Positions 1-7,636 of a stretch of DNA of 64,000 nt are shown one piece after another (position 1 is the stretch's first letter; every line of letters begins with the position of its first letter). This stretch comes from Streptomyces noursei (GTDB lineage Bacteria > Actinomycetota > Actinomycetes > Streptomycetales > Streptomycetaceae), in the NCBI RefSeq assembly GCF_016917755.1, contig NZ_CP070326.1, forward strand, positions 8,060,001-8,124,000. The letters are read 5' to 3'. The position numbers and the translations under genes were made by a program. The notes beneath the pieces are model-generated. The model was not told the DNA's origin, searched no databases, and was given only the letters and a program-made list of their open reading frames with translations.

Positions 1-519
1 GTCCCGTTGGTCGGGCTGCGCCGAGGTGAGGGCGATGCCGGCGAGGGCGGCGAACATATCGGTCGGGCGGATGTCGGTGCGGATCACGCCGGCTGCCGTT
101 CCGGCGTCCATCAGGGAGCACAGGGCGCCCTGGATCATCTCGCGGCTGTCGGCGTAGGGATTGACCCCGGCGGCGATGACGGCGCGCAGGGCGTCGGCCA
201 TGCCGAGCTTGGCGGTGGCGTAGTCGATGAAGCGTCGCGTCCAGGCGCGCAGTGCCTGATCGGGCGGCATGGTCGCCAGGAGGCCGGGGACGGCGTCGCA
301 CAGTCGGGCGACCTCGTTGCGGTAGGCCGCTTCGATCAGGGCCTCCCGGGTCGGGAAGTTCCGGTACAGCGTGCCGCTTCCCACGCCCGCTTCCCTGGCG
401 ATGCGTTCGAGGTGCGCGTCCAGTCCGTCCTCGGTGAACACCCGCACCGCCGCGGCCAGGATCTTCTCCCGGTTGCGCTGGGCATCGGCCCGCAGCGGGC
501 GTTCTGCGGCTCGTGCCAT
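1..519 (-). CDS. TetR-family transcriptional regulator (C-terminus cut by window edge)
   Basis: The reading frame starts with ATG at 519 and stays open to base 1, so 173 codons are visible and the C-terminus lies outside. The N-terminus is a typical TetR helix-turn-helix of about 50 residues: a basic lead-in, REKILAAAVRVF, then IAREAGVGSGTLYRNFPTREALIEA. An AAGGAG ribosome site lies just before the start. The gene is divergent from a short-chain dehydrogenase 143 bases away, with an inverted repeat between them, so it probably represses itself and that enzyme (inference). The helical ligand domain is partly visible but gives no hint of the ligand. Confidence 0.9.
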   Translation of the reverse strand, partial: MARAAERPLRADAQRNREKILAAAVRVFTEDGLDAHLERIAREAGVGSGTLYRNFPTREALIEAAYRNEVARLCDAVPGLLATMPPDQALRAWTRRFIDYATAKLGMADALRAVIAAGVNPYADSREMIQGALCSLMDAGTAAGVIRTDIRPTDMFAALAGIALTSAQPDQRD

Positions 520-550
520 CGGTCGCTCCTTCTCTTCGACGGTTGCCAAA

Positions 551-597
551 TGGAGGCGCCCCCGCTTAGCGTTCGGGCGAAGTGGCGGAGCCTCCAC
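551..597. promoter_or_regulatory. Candidate TetR operator in the divergent intergenic region
   Basis: An imperfect palindrome GTGGCGGAGCCTCCAC lies at 582-597. A further half-site TGGAGGC at 551-557 is the inverse of GCCTCCA at 590-596. The position between the divergent TetR and dehydrogenase genes is where such an operator is normally found. Binding is inferred, not shown. Confidence 0.5.
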
Positions 598-662
598 TTT
601 CACTCTAGGCCATGGGCACGGTCCGCCCTGCCCGCTCTCCTCCTTCGGAAGGGCTGTTCATC

Positions 663-1397
663 ATGTCGGGAATCCAAGGCAAGGTCGTGGCGATCACCGG
701 CGCCAGCAGCGGCATCGGCGAGGCGACGGCGCTGCTGCTCGCCGAGCGCGGCGCACGGGTCGTCCTCGGGGCACGCCGCGCGGAGCGCCTGGCGGCCCTG
801 GCCGCCCGCATCGGAGCATCCGGCGGCGAAGCCGCCTGGACCTGCACGGACGTGACGCGCCGTGCGGACCTGGACCAACTCGTCGAGCTGGCCCGGGACC
901 GCTACGGCCGGCTCGACGTCCTCGTCAGCAACGCCGGGGTCGGCCCGATCTCCGCCCTGGACGACCTGCGCGTGGAGGACTGGGAGCAGATGATCGACGT
1001 CAACTTCAAAGGGGTGCTGTACGGAATCGCCGCCGCCCTGCCCGTCTTCCGGGAACAGGGCTTCGGACACTTCGTCAACACCGTGTCCACCGCAGGGCTG
1101 CGCATCGTGCCGCTCCAGTCCGTGTACGCCGCCACGAAGAACGCCGTCCGCACCGTCTCCGAGGGCCTGCGCCAGGAAGCCGGAGACAGCCTGCGGGTCA
1201 CCGTCGTCTCACCGGGCCTCGTCCGCACGGACTTCGCGGATCACATCGATCCGCAGGTGAGGGCCCAGATCCTCGACCGGTTGGACCAGGCCGGCCTCTC
1301 GCCCGACGCGGTGGCCCGCGCCATCGCCTTCGCCGTCGAGCAGCCGGACGGCGTCGACGTGGGAGACATCGTCGTCCGCCCCACGGCCCAGAACTGA
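663..1397 (+). CDS. SDR-family NAD(P)-dependent oxidoreductase
   Basis: A 244-residue classical short-chain dehydrogenase. The cofactor motif TGASSGIG is at residues 12-19, an NAG motif follows near residue 85, and the catalytic Ser with YAATK (YxxxK) comes later. I chose the ATG at 663 because GGAAGGG lies about 10 bases upstream and the protein then begins MSGIQGKVVAITG, the usual SDR N-terminus; an earlier in-frame ATG at 612 would add 17 unlike residues. It likely reduces or oxidises a small carbonyl or alcohol substrate in the cytoplasm; the substrate cannot be read from sequence. The divergent TetR gene is its probable regulator. Confidence 0.92.
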   Translation: MSGIQGKVVAITGASSGIGEATALLLAERGARVVLGARRAERLAALAARIGASGGEAAWTCTDVTRRADLDQLVELARDRYGRLDVLVSNAGVGPISALDDLRVEDWEQMIDVNFKGVLYGIAAALPVFREQGFGHFVNTVSTAGLRIVPLQSVYAATKNAVRTVSEGLRQEAGDSLRVTVVSPGLVRTDFADHIDPQVRAQILDRLDQAGLSPDAVARAIAFAVEQPDGVDVGDIVVRPTAQN

Positions 1398-1695
1398 GAC
1401 GGGGCAGGTGACCGGGACGCCCTGACGGGGACGGACGGTGTGCGTCATGCTGGGCCCGGCAGGTGCGGGGCACGGGTGAAAGCGCCAGGTCGGGGGTTCG
1501 ATGGTTCCGGCGTTCGTGCGGCTGCCGCGGTGGACCACACTACGGCGGTCGGCCGGCCGGGATACAGGGGTGAACAGGAGCGGCGCCCCGGGCGCGGGGC
1601 GTCCACACGGTAGACGGAGCGCACGGTGCGCACGTCATCGGGTGGCGAGGTTCGGCGGCCTCGCCAAAGCCGCCCTGCGGTAAAGTCTCCGCACG
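1398..1695. other. Intergenic region before the MerR gene, with an inverted repeat
   Basis: No credible gene is visible. A perfect 7-base inverted repeat GGCGAGG-N8-CCTCGCC spans 1644-1665, about 30 bases before the MerR start at 1696, and overlaps a second repeat GGCGGC/GCCGCC (1654-1674). This is a likely site for the MerR protein or its promoter. No strong terminator is seen behind the dehydrogenase gene. Confidence 0.4.
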
Positions 1696-2415
1696 GTGAT
1701 CACCTTGCGACCCACTGACCTCGCGCGCGAGCACGGCATCTCCGCCCAGGCGGTCCGCAACTACGAGCGGGACGGTTTCCTGCCACCCGCCGAGCGCACC
1801 CGAAGCGGCTACCGGATCTACACCGCGGTGCACGCGGCAGCGCTCCGCGCCTTCCTCGCGCTCGTCCCGGCCTACGGCCATGCGACCGGCGGCCAGATCA
1901 TGCACGCACTGCACCGGGACGCGCTCGACGACGCCCTGACGCTCATCGACCGGGGTCATCACCAATTGCTCCGGGACCGGGAGACGCTGGACGCGGTGCG
2001 CAAGGCGGTGGACCATCTGACCGCGGAGTCCGACGCCGCGCAAGCACCCGCCGGAGTTCCCGCGGCATCCGCCGAGGCCCGGACCATCGGCGAACTCGCG
2101 CACCGGCTCGGTGTCACGCCCGCGACCCTGCGCAAGTGGGAAGGTGCCGGCATCCTCGTACCAGCACGGGACCGCGTCACCGGATACCGCCTCTTTCGCG
2201 CGGGCGACATCCGCGACGCGGAGCTCGCCCACCTGCTCCGGCGCGGGGGCTATCCGCTGGACCACATCTCCACCGTGGTCCAGCAGATCCGCACCGCCGG
2301 CGGCACCGACACCCTGGCCGATGCCCTGGACGACTGGCAGCGGAAGCTCACCGCGCGGGGCCTGGCCATGCTCGGCGCGGCCGCGCTGCTCGACGCGTAC
2401 CTGCGCGTGCGCTGA
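1696..2415 (+). CDS. Tandem MerR-domain transcriptional regulator (TioE-like)
   Basis: A 239-residue protein with two MerR-type winged helix domains in one chain. The first is at residues 3-70 (LAREHGISAQAVRNYERDGFLPP, then SGYRIY). The second is at about 129-196 (IGELAHRLGVTPATLRKWEGAGILVP, then GYRLF). They are joined by a helical, Ala-rich linker. This double arrangement is the signature of the TioE-like MerR subfamily in actinomycetes. The start is GTG at 1696; no better in-frame start is seen. No cysteine-rich metal loop is visible, so a metal sensor is unlikely. The C-terminus is short, without a large drug-binding domain. It converges on the PNGase-like gene with a hairpin between. Confidence 0.88.
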   Translation: MITLRPTDLAREHGISAQAVRNYERDGFLPPAERTRSGYRIYTAVHAAALRAFLALVPAYGHATGGQIMHALHRDALDDALTLIDRGHHQLLRDRETLDAVRKAVDHLTAESDAAQAPAGVPAASAEARTIGELAHRLGVTPATLRKWEGAGILVPARDRVTGYRLFRAGDIRDAELAHLLRRGGYPLDHISTVVQQIRTAGGTDTLADALDDWQRKLTARGLAMLGAAALLDAYLRVR

Positions 2416-2431
2416 CGGGGCACGGCCGGCA

Positions 2432-2469
2432 GCGGTCGCCGTGCACGGCGCAGCGTGCCCGGCGACCGC
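2432..2469. terminator. Bidirectional hairpin between convergent genes
   Basis: A 10-base perfect stem GCGGTCGCCG (2432-2441) pairs with CGGCGACCGC (2460-2469). It sits between the stop of the MerR gene (2415) and the stop of the PNGase-like gene (2475), the right place for a shared terminator. There is no T tract, which is usual in Streptomyces. Confidence 0.65.
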
Positions 2470-2474
2470 CCAGT

Positions 2475-4091
2475 TCAGCAGCCGGAGCGGTCCTCCGTCA
2501 ACTCCCCCTGAACCGTGGCAAGTGTCCGGTCGTAGCAGGTACCCGGACCGTGAAGGCGGTAGCGCTCGCGGGAGACGCCGGTGGCGTGCCGCTGCTCGCG
2601 GGGCACGTTCTGGTGGTACGCGGCGTCGCCGGTGTAGGTGTCGTCCGACCGTGCCCAGTCGGTCGCCCGGCCGCCCCGCAGGGTGGCGTGGTCCGCGCGG
2701 TCGCCCATGGTCATGGTGGTGCGCAGGCGGTCGCCGGTGCCGACGGTCGTCGCGCCGTCCATGGTGTAGGCGCGCCGGGTCGCGGTGGTGGTCGCGGGGC
2801 CAAAGCCGCGCACGGTGACCGTCTCGTCGTCGTGCCAGCGTGCCCGGAGCGCGTCGGTGGACTCGTCGGCGTTCCAGCGGTGCACGAAGTCGGCGGCGAG
2901 GCTGCGGTCGACGGTCGTGGTGACCCGGCCGTGCGAGGTGTCGAGGTATCCGGCGACCGTGAGGGAGTGCCGTCCCTCGGCGGTGAGCCGGCGCTCGTCG
3001 CCCGGCTCGTACGCCGTCCTGTTGACGGGGTCGCTCTCCCGGCGGGTGAGGAGCCGGCCGGTTACCCGCGCCGCCTTGGCGTCCTGCCAGACCAGGATGT
3101 TGGTGGGGGTGCTCCAGCCGTCCTGCCCGGCGGGCAATCCGACGACCGAGACGGCGATCTGGTGCGGACGTCCGTCGTTCAACCGGGCGGCGAAGGGCGT
3201 GAGGTCGTACTCGACCGGGTGGACGTCGAAGGCGCGGGGGCTGGGTATCACGTACCACAGGAACGGGTTGGACCAGCCGCCCGTCCACACGGTCGGGTAG
3301 GGCGTCGCGATGCCGGCGAGCTCGCCGTCCACCGTCACCTGCACCTCGCGGTACGGGCCGTCCTTGGCCTTGCAGGAGTACGACGCCGGGTCCGGCACCG
3401 TCAGGTACCAGAACTCCTCGCAGCCGCCGCCCGATCCGGTGGCGTACACCTCCGCGACGATGCGTTCGCTGTTGCGCGGCGTGGTCAGTCGGCCCTCGTA
3501 CACCGCGCCCTCGGTGCGGGCGCCCTGCAGGGTGAGGACCTTGTCGGGGGTGGCGGCCTCCTTCACCGGGCCCCGCGCGGTGTAGAAGGTCAGCGTCGCC
3601 TTGACCTTGATGACGCCGGTGTAGGTGCCGTCCACGGTGTTGCCGATGAGCATCTCGACGGGCTGACCGACGCGCAGCGTGGGGGCGTACCGCGTGACGT
3701 CCTTCTCCACCTTCCAGGTGATGCCCTCGGGAGAGGGCTCGGGCGTCGAGGTGCGCAGGACCTCCACGCCGCCGATGTGCAGATAGCCCAGGCGGTCGAA
3801 CTGCCGCCCGGCGACGGACCCTTCGAGCCGCAGGACGACCTTGTTCCAGCGGTGTCCGCACGTGGTGGGTGGGGAGTAGGTGCCCTTGTAGGGCGTGTAG
3901 TCGCGGAATTCGGTGTCGGCGACCGTCACTTGGCAGGACGGGGTGTCCGGGACGGAGACCGGTGGACCCGCGGTGACCGGGTCGTGCCAGTGGGTGCCGA
4001 ACTCGGTGGGCGGCTCCGCGGCGGTGGCCGGGGCCACTCCCAGCACCAGGCCGGTGACGGCGGCGCACAGAGTGAGAAACACACGTCTCAT
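2475..4091 (-). CDS. Secreted peptide-N4-asparagine amidase A-like protein
   Basis: From ATG 4091 the protein has 538 residues. It begins with a Sec signal peptide: MRRVF, a hydrophobic stretch and an ATAA-like cleavage site near residue 25. The mature part resembles the PNGase A family: an N-terminal beta domain with TYSPPTTCGHRWNKVVLRLEG and LGYLHIGGVEVLRTSTPEPSPEGITW, then a second beta domain with FWYLTVPDPASYSCKAKDG. Family members release N-glycans from glycopeptides, so an extracellular glycan-scavenging role is likely. A GTG at 4124 could start 11 residues earlier; I prefer 4091 because the signal peptide begins there, although no clear ribosome site precedes it. Confidence 0.8.
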   Translation of the reverse strand: MRRVFLTLCAAVTGLVLGVAPATAAEPPTEFGTHWHDPVTAGPPVSVPDTPSCQVTVADTEFRDYTPYKGTYSPPTTCGHRWNKVVLRLEGSVAGRQFDRLGYLHIGGVEVLRTSTPEPSPEGITWKVEKDVTRYAPTLRVGQPVEMLIGNTVDGTYTGVIKVKATLTFYTARGPVKEAATPDKVLTLQGARTEGAVYEGRLTTPRNSERIVAEVYATGSGGGCEEFWYLTVPDPASYSCKAKDGPYREVQVTVDGELAGIATPYPTVWTGGWSNPFLWYVIPSPRAFDVHPVEYDLTPFAARLNDGRPHQIAVSVVGLPAGQDGWSTPTNILVWQDAKAARVTGRLLTRRESDPVNRTAYEPGDERRLTAEGRHSLTVAGYLDTSHGRVTTTVDRSLAADFVHRWNADESTDALRARWHDDETVTVRGFGPATTTATRRAYTMDGATTVGTGDRLRTTMTMGDRADHATLRGGRATDWARSDDTYTGDAAYHQNVPREQRHATGVSRERYRLHGPGTCYDRTLATVQGELTEDRSGC

Positions 4092-4305
4092 GGGACAGGA
4101 GTGAAGCGCGTCGCGCTCCCGCACACCAGTGCCCCGTTGGCCGGATCCGGCGCCGGTACGAAAAAGCGCGGGATCGCGCCAACTGGAGACCCTCGCCGGG
4201 CAGGAGCGGTACCGGACAATCCCGATCAGCGGGACCCGTGCCGTCAGCAGGGCAGGCCCGTTGGCGCCATGGACGGCCCCGCGCCCGTGCGCCCGCCTCA
4301 GTCTC

Positions 4306-4911
4306 TCAGTCCCGACCCTCGGTGCCGTCGTCCGTCGCGTCGGCGGCGGGGTCCGGCTGCGCGTCGGTAAGCAGCGGGAACAACCGGGTGATGAGCGCCA
4401 CCGGCCGGGCGCCTTCGGGCCGTGCCAGCGGGCGTTGCTCGCGGTCGCCGTAGGGGGCGAGTGCCTTGCGGATCGCGGCGGCGACCCGGCTCATCTCCTC
4501 CGGTGTCAGATAGGCCACGGCGCTGAAGGCTTCGTCGCGGCGCCAGTCGGCCGGCACCTGGCCGCGCTGCTCCAGCCAGCGCTGCCAACTCTCGTCCTCC
4601 AGGCCACGGGCGAGGTCGCCGAAGTCCTCCGCGGACGGGCCGGCCACGGGGGTCGACCGTCGCAGGCGCCAGGGACGCGCGCGGCCACCACTGTGCGGGG
4701 CCTCTTCGATGTGGCCGTGGCGCGCGAGCTGCCGCAGGTGGAACGAGCAGAGCCCGGAGCTGTGGCCCAGTCGCGCGGCGGCCTCGGTGGCCGTGACGGT
4801 GCCGACTTCGGCGAGCAGGGCGAGCAGGGCGGTGCGGACCTCGTGCGCGGGCAGTTCCCCATCGGTCCGCGCGGTCCGGCCGGGCGCGGTGGTGAGGTCG
4901 TCTTCAGTCAC
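4306..4911 (-). CDS. ArsR-like winged-helix transcriptional regulator
   Basis: From GTG 4911 the protein has 201 residues. The N-terminal domain is a winged helix of the ArsR/HTH_20 type (VRTALLALLAEVGTVTATEAAARLGHSSGLCSFHLRQLARHGHIEEA). A helical C-terminal part of about 110 residues has WQRWLEQRG and LTPEEMSRVAAAIRKAL. The GTG start overlaps one of two palindromes shared with the divergent deformylase gene, which implies a very short or absent leader and autorepression (inference). An earlier in-frame ATG at 4971 would place 20 more codons across the operators and seems unlikely. No metal-binding cysteine pair is visible, so it is probably not a metal sensor. Confidence 0.82.
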   Translation of the reverse strand: MTEDDLTTAPGRTARTDGELPAHEVRTALLALLAEVGTVTATEAAARLGHSSGLCSFHLRQLARHGHIEEAPHSGGRARPWRLRRSTPVAGPSAEDFGDLARGLEDESWQRWLEQRGQVPADWRRDEAFSAVAYLTPEEMSRVAAAIRKALAPYGDREQRPLARPEGARPVALITRLFPLLTDAQPDPAADATDDGTEGRD

Positions 4912-4937
4912 TTTGCAAAGTCTGCTACTTTGCAAAG
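4910..4937. promoter_or_regulatory. Two palindromic operators between the ArsR-like and def genes
   Basis: The palindrome CTTTGCAAAG occurs twice, at 4911-4920 and 4928-4937, with centres 17 bases apart; the first extends to a perfect 12-base ACTTTGCAAAGT (4910-4921). They are AT-rich islands in GC-rich DNA and overlap the start of the ArsR-like gene. Paired palindromes between divergent genes are typical repressor sites. Confidence 0.7.
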
Positions 4938-5016
4938 CTCCACGCAAGTCCGATGACCGACAGCACCGCACCGCCCGGCACGACCGGCGGGCGGCCCGGG
5001 ACGAGGGGGAAGCACA

Positions 5017-5679
5017 ATGTCACGTCACACCGATCGGCCCGGTCCCGACGACCGGCGCGTCCGGGGCCAGGGCGAACCGGTCGACTCCTACCCCGCTCTG
5101 CCGCCGGAGGCCGAACGGGGGTCGGAACGCCGGATCACCGTGGTGGGCGAGGAGGTCCTCGGCCGTCCGTGCCGCGAGGTGACCGAGTTCGGCTCCCCCG
5201 AACTCTCCGCGCTGATCGACGACATGTTCCTGACCATGCACATCGCCGACGGCGCCGGCCTCGCCGCGAACCAAGTCGGGGTGGATCTGCGGCTGTTCGT
5301 CTACGACTGCCCGGACGACCACGGGATCAGGCACGTCGGCCACCTCGTCAACCCCGTTCTCGAACTGCCCGATCCGGGACACCGCCGGCTGATCGACGAT
5401 GTCGAGGGGTGCCTGTCCGTCCCCGGCGCGACCATGACGGTCCCCCGCACCGACCGGGCCGTCGCCCGAGGCTTCGACAAGAACGGCAGGCCCCTGGTGA
5501 TCGAGGGCACCGGCTACTTCGCCCGGTGTCTGCAACACGAGACCGACCACCTCTTCGGCCACACCTATCTCGACCGGCTCGCCAAGCGGGACCGCAAGGA
5601 CGCGCTGCGGCAGATGGAAGGCCGCCGCGAAGCCGTCCTCGCCCAACGCGCGCGCAAGGCAGCACTCCTGAGCGGGTGA
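5017..5679 (+). CDS. def: Peptide deformylase (accessory copy)
   Basis: A 220-residue protein with all three deformylase motifs: GAGLAANQ at residues 79-86, EGCLS at 130-134 (metal-ligand Cys132) and HETDH at 174-178 (two metal His and catalytic Glu). It removes the formyl group from the N-terminal Met of new proteins. The start at 5017 is preceded by GAGGGGAAG. The extra N-terminus of about 35 residues before the core is rich in Pro and charged residues. The gene is divergent from an ArsR-like regulator across two palindromes, so its expression is probably inducible. Streptomyces usually have several deformylases, so this need not be the housekeeping one. Confidence 0.93.
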   Translation: MSRHTDRPGPDDRRVRGQGEPVDSYPALPPEAERGSERRITVVGEEVLGRPCREVTEFGSPELSALIDDMFLTMHIADGAGLAANQVGVDLRLFVYDCPDDHGIRHVGHLVNPVLELPDPGHRRLIDDVEGCLSVPGATMTVPRTDRAVARGFDKNGRPLVIEGTGYFARCLQHETDHLFGHTYLDRLAKRDRKDALRQMEGRREAVLAQRARKAALLSG

Positions 5680-5681
5680 CC

Positions 5682-5717
5682 GGACCACGCGGCGCGGGCG
5701 CCCCGCCGCGCCGGTCC
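5682..5717 (+). terminator. GC-rich hairpin after def
   Basis: GGACC (5682-5686) and GGTCC (5713-5717) enclose a self-complementary GC core with GGGCGCCC at its centre. It starts just after the deformylase stop codon, so it probably ends that transcript. Confidence 0.45.
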
Positions 5718-5855
5718 TCGTCAGGATCCACCGCCCCTTTGACGGTATTCGTCATCGGTGCGGGTCTGGCTGTGGTGTCCCGAGCCGCGGCGCGAGGGTG
5801 TGCGCGTGCCCAACGCACCGGAGGGACCGGTGGCGTCGGGGCGCGGGAAGCGTGG

Positions 5856-6737
5856 ATGTCGATGCGTGCGGTGCGCAGGATTCTGGTCACGGGGGCGACG
5901 GGGAACGTGGGGCGCCAGGTGACTGCGGGGCTCGTGGCGGCGGGGGCGTACGAGGTCCGGGCGCTGACCCGGTGCCCGGAGACGGCCGGGCTGCCACCGG
6001 TGGTGGAGGTGAGGCGGGGCGACCTGTCCGACGCGGCCGGTCTGGCGGCGGCGTCGGAGGGGGTCGACGCGGTCTTCCTGATGTGGCCGTTCCACAGTGC
6101 CGAGCCGGCCGACGCGGTCGTGGCGGCGATCGGCCGGCACGCGGATCGGGTGGTCTTCCTGTCGTCCGGATCCGTACAGGACGGCGTCGAACCCGATGCG
6201 CAGTCGACTCCGGTGGGCCGGTGGCACCGGGCCGTCGAGCGGCGGATCGAGGAGTCCGTACCGGCATGGACCCACCTGCGGCCCAGCGCCTTCGCCGCCA
6301 ACACCCGGTGGTGGGCCGGGCAGGTCCGGGCCGGCGACGCGGTGCGGGGAGCCTACGGCGCACTGCCGACGCTCCTGCTGCACGAGGCGGACATCGCGGA
6401 CGTCGCGGTGCGGGCGCTGACCGAGGGCGGCCACGCCGGGGCCGCGTACGCCCTGACCGGGCCGGAGGTGCTGACCCAGGCCCAGCAGGTGCGCATCATC
6501 GGTGAGGTGCTGGGCCGCCCGCTCCGCTGGGAGGAGTTGTCCCGGGACGCCGCACGCCGACAACTCCTCGCCGACGACGGCTTTCCCGACACGTTCGTGG
6601 ACCCACTGCTCGACGGCTACGCGCAGATGATGACGGCGCCGCGCCCCACGGTCACCGGCACCGTCGAGGCCGTGACGGGCGCGCCGGCGCGTACGTACCG
6701 GGAGTGGGTGGCCGAGCACGCCGCGGACTTCGCCTGA
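5856..6737 (+). CDS. NmrA-like atypical SDR, NAD(P)H-binding protein
   Basis: A 293-residue protein with the dinucleotide motif TGATGNVG at residues 12-19 and the layout of the NmrA/atypical SDR group: RGDLSDAAGLAAASEGVDAVFLMWPF, then FLSSGSVQDG, then a C-terminal substrate region with YALTGPEVLTQAQQVRIIGEVLGRPLRWEEL. The Tyr-x-x-x-Lys of classical SDRs is not seen, so it may be a redox sensor or a quinone/azo-type reductase; I cannot choose. ATG 5856 has GCGGGAAG upstream, and a second ATG at 5862 is also possible. It follows def by 176 bases but probably has its own promoter. Confidence 0.85.
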   Translation: MSMRAVRRILVTGATGNVGRQVTAGLVAAGAYEVRALTRCPETAGLPPVVEVRRGDLSDAAGLAAASEGVDAVFLMWPFHSAEPADAVVAAIGRHADRVVFLSSGSVQDGVEPDAQSTPVGRWHRAVERRIEESVPAWTHLRPSAFAANTRWWAGQVRAGDAVRGAYGALPTLLLHEADIADVAVRALTEGGHAGAAYALTGPEVLTQAQQVRIIGEVLGRPLRWEELSRDAARRQLLADDGFPDTFVDPLLDGYAQMMTAPRPTVTGTVEAVTGAPARTYREWVAEHAADFA

Positions 6738-6744
6738 GGGGCGG

Positions 6745-6775
6745 GCCCGGGAGGCGTTCGGCCCGTGCCCCGGGC
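6745..6775 (+). terminator. Candidate terminator after the NmrA-like gene
   Basis: A 7-base inverted repeat GCCCGGG (6745-6751) / CCCGGGC (6769-6775) begins a few bases after the stop codon at 6737. The stem is fully GC; the loop is 17 bases. Confidence 0.45.
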
Positions 6776-6915
6776 GTCCGAATCAAGGCGTAGGTTCGCC
6801 CCAATCCTCGGGTGCAGAGCTGTTCAAGCCGAGATCCCCGTGCTGGCATGCACTCGCCACCCCCACCCCTGGTGTGCCCGCACCGCGGGTCCAGGACGAC
6901 CGGAAGGACGAGCCC

Positions 6916-7569
6916 ATGCTCAGCACGCTCAGTGCTGGTGCCGCAGTGGCATCCTTGCTCCTCGGATCGGCATCCCCCACCACACCGGCACGGTTCGGCG
7001 ACGATCCGCCGACCGGGCAGATCACCATAACCGTCGCCACGGTCAACGGTTCGGGTTGCAGACCCGGCAGCGCCGCCGTGGCCGTCGCCCCCGACAACAC
7101 CGCCTTCACCGTCACCTACAGCGAATACCTCGCCCAAGCGGGCGGCAGCAGCAAGCCGACCGACGCCCGCAAGAACTGCCAGATCGCCCTGAACGTGCAT
7201 GTCCCACAGGGGTTCACCTACGCCATCGCGCGGGCCGACTACCGCGGTTACGCCTCGCTGGCGCCGGGCGCCAAGGGCCTGGAACAGGCGAACTACTACT
7301 TCCAGGGCCAGCCGGAGACGGCCCGCAAGAGCCACAGCTTCGCCGGCCCCTACGACACCAACTGGCAGACCTCGGACGAAACGGACGTGGACCAGCTGGT
7401 CTACGCACCCTGCGGCGAGGAGCGCTATTTCAACATCAACACCGAACTGAGGTTGGACGGCAGCGGGGCGGACCCCAAGGCCACCAGCTACATGGCCATG
7501 GACTCCACCGACGGCAGCATCAACACCCTCTACCACTTCGCGTGGAAGGAGTGCCCCGCGCGCAAGTAG
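6916..7569 (+). CDS. Secreted DUF4360-type protein
   Basis: From ATG 6916 the protein has 217 residues and starts with a hydrophobic signal segment (MLSTLSAGAAVASLLLGSASPTTP). The rest looks like DUF4360: ITVATVNGSGCRPGSAAVAVAPDNTAFTVTYSEY, RKNCQIALNVHVPQGFTYAIARADYRGYASL and a paired-cysteine C-terminus. Such proteins are small secreted beta proteins of unknown function found in actinomycetes and fungi. GGAAGGACG before the ATG supports this start over one 14 codons earlier. It converges on the M20 gene, with a strong hairpin between them. Confidence 0.85.
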   Translation: MLSTLSAGAAVASLLLGSASPTTPARFGDDPPTGQITITVATVNGSGCRPGSAAVAVAPDNTAFTVTYSEYLAQAGGSSKPTDARKNCQIALNVHVPQGFTYAIARADYRGYASLAPGAKGLEQANYYFQGQPETARKSHSFAGPYDTNWQTSDETDVDQLVYAPCGEERYFNINTELRLDGSGADPKATSYMAMDSTDGSINTLYHFAWKECPARK

Positions 7570-7598
7570 CCGGGAAGGAGACCGGCCCGGGCCCGTAC

Positions 7599-7629
7599 GC
7601 CGCACGCGTGCGGGCCCCACGCGTGCGGC
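7599..7629. terminator. Strong bidirectional terminator hairpin
   Basis: A perfect 12-base stem GCCGCACGCGTG (7599-7610) / CACGCGTGCGGC (7618-7629) with a 7-base loop lies between the convergent stops of the DUF4360 gene (7569) and the M20 gene (7637). It also marks a natural left boundary for the polyene-associated genes. Confidence 0.8.
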
Positions 7630-7636
7630 GGCGGTG

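Noticed and set aside
1480..1520. tRNA-like GGGGGTTCGA stretch in the 1.4-1.7 kb gap
   Set aside because: No matching T stem, anticodon arm or acceptor stem can be folded around it.
1540..4182. Long minus-strand frame of 880 codons over the MerR and PNGase genes
   Set aside because: It overlaps two well-supported genes in another frame or strand and its translation is Arg/His/Pro-rich without any family motif.
4953..5850. In-frame extension of the NmrA-like gene back to 4953
   Set aside because: The extension overlaps def in another frame and is low-complexity; the Rossmann start motif and ribosome site favour 5856.
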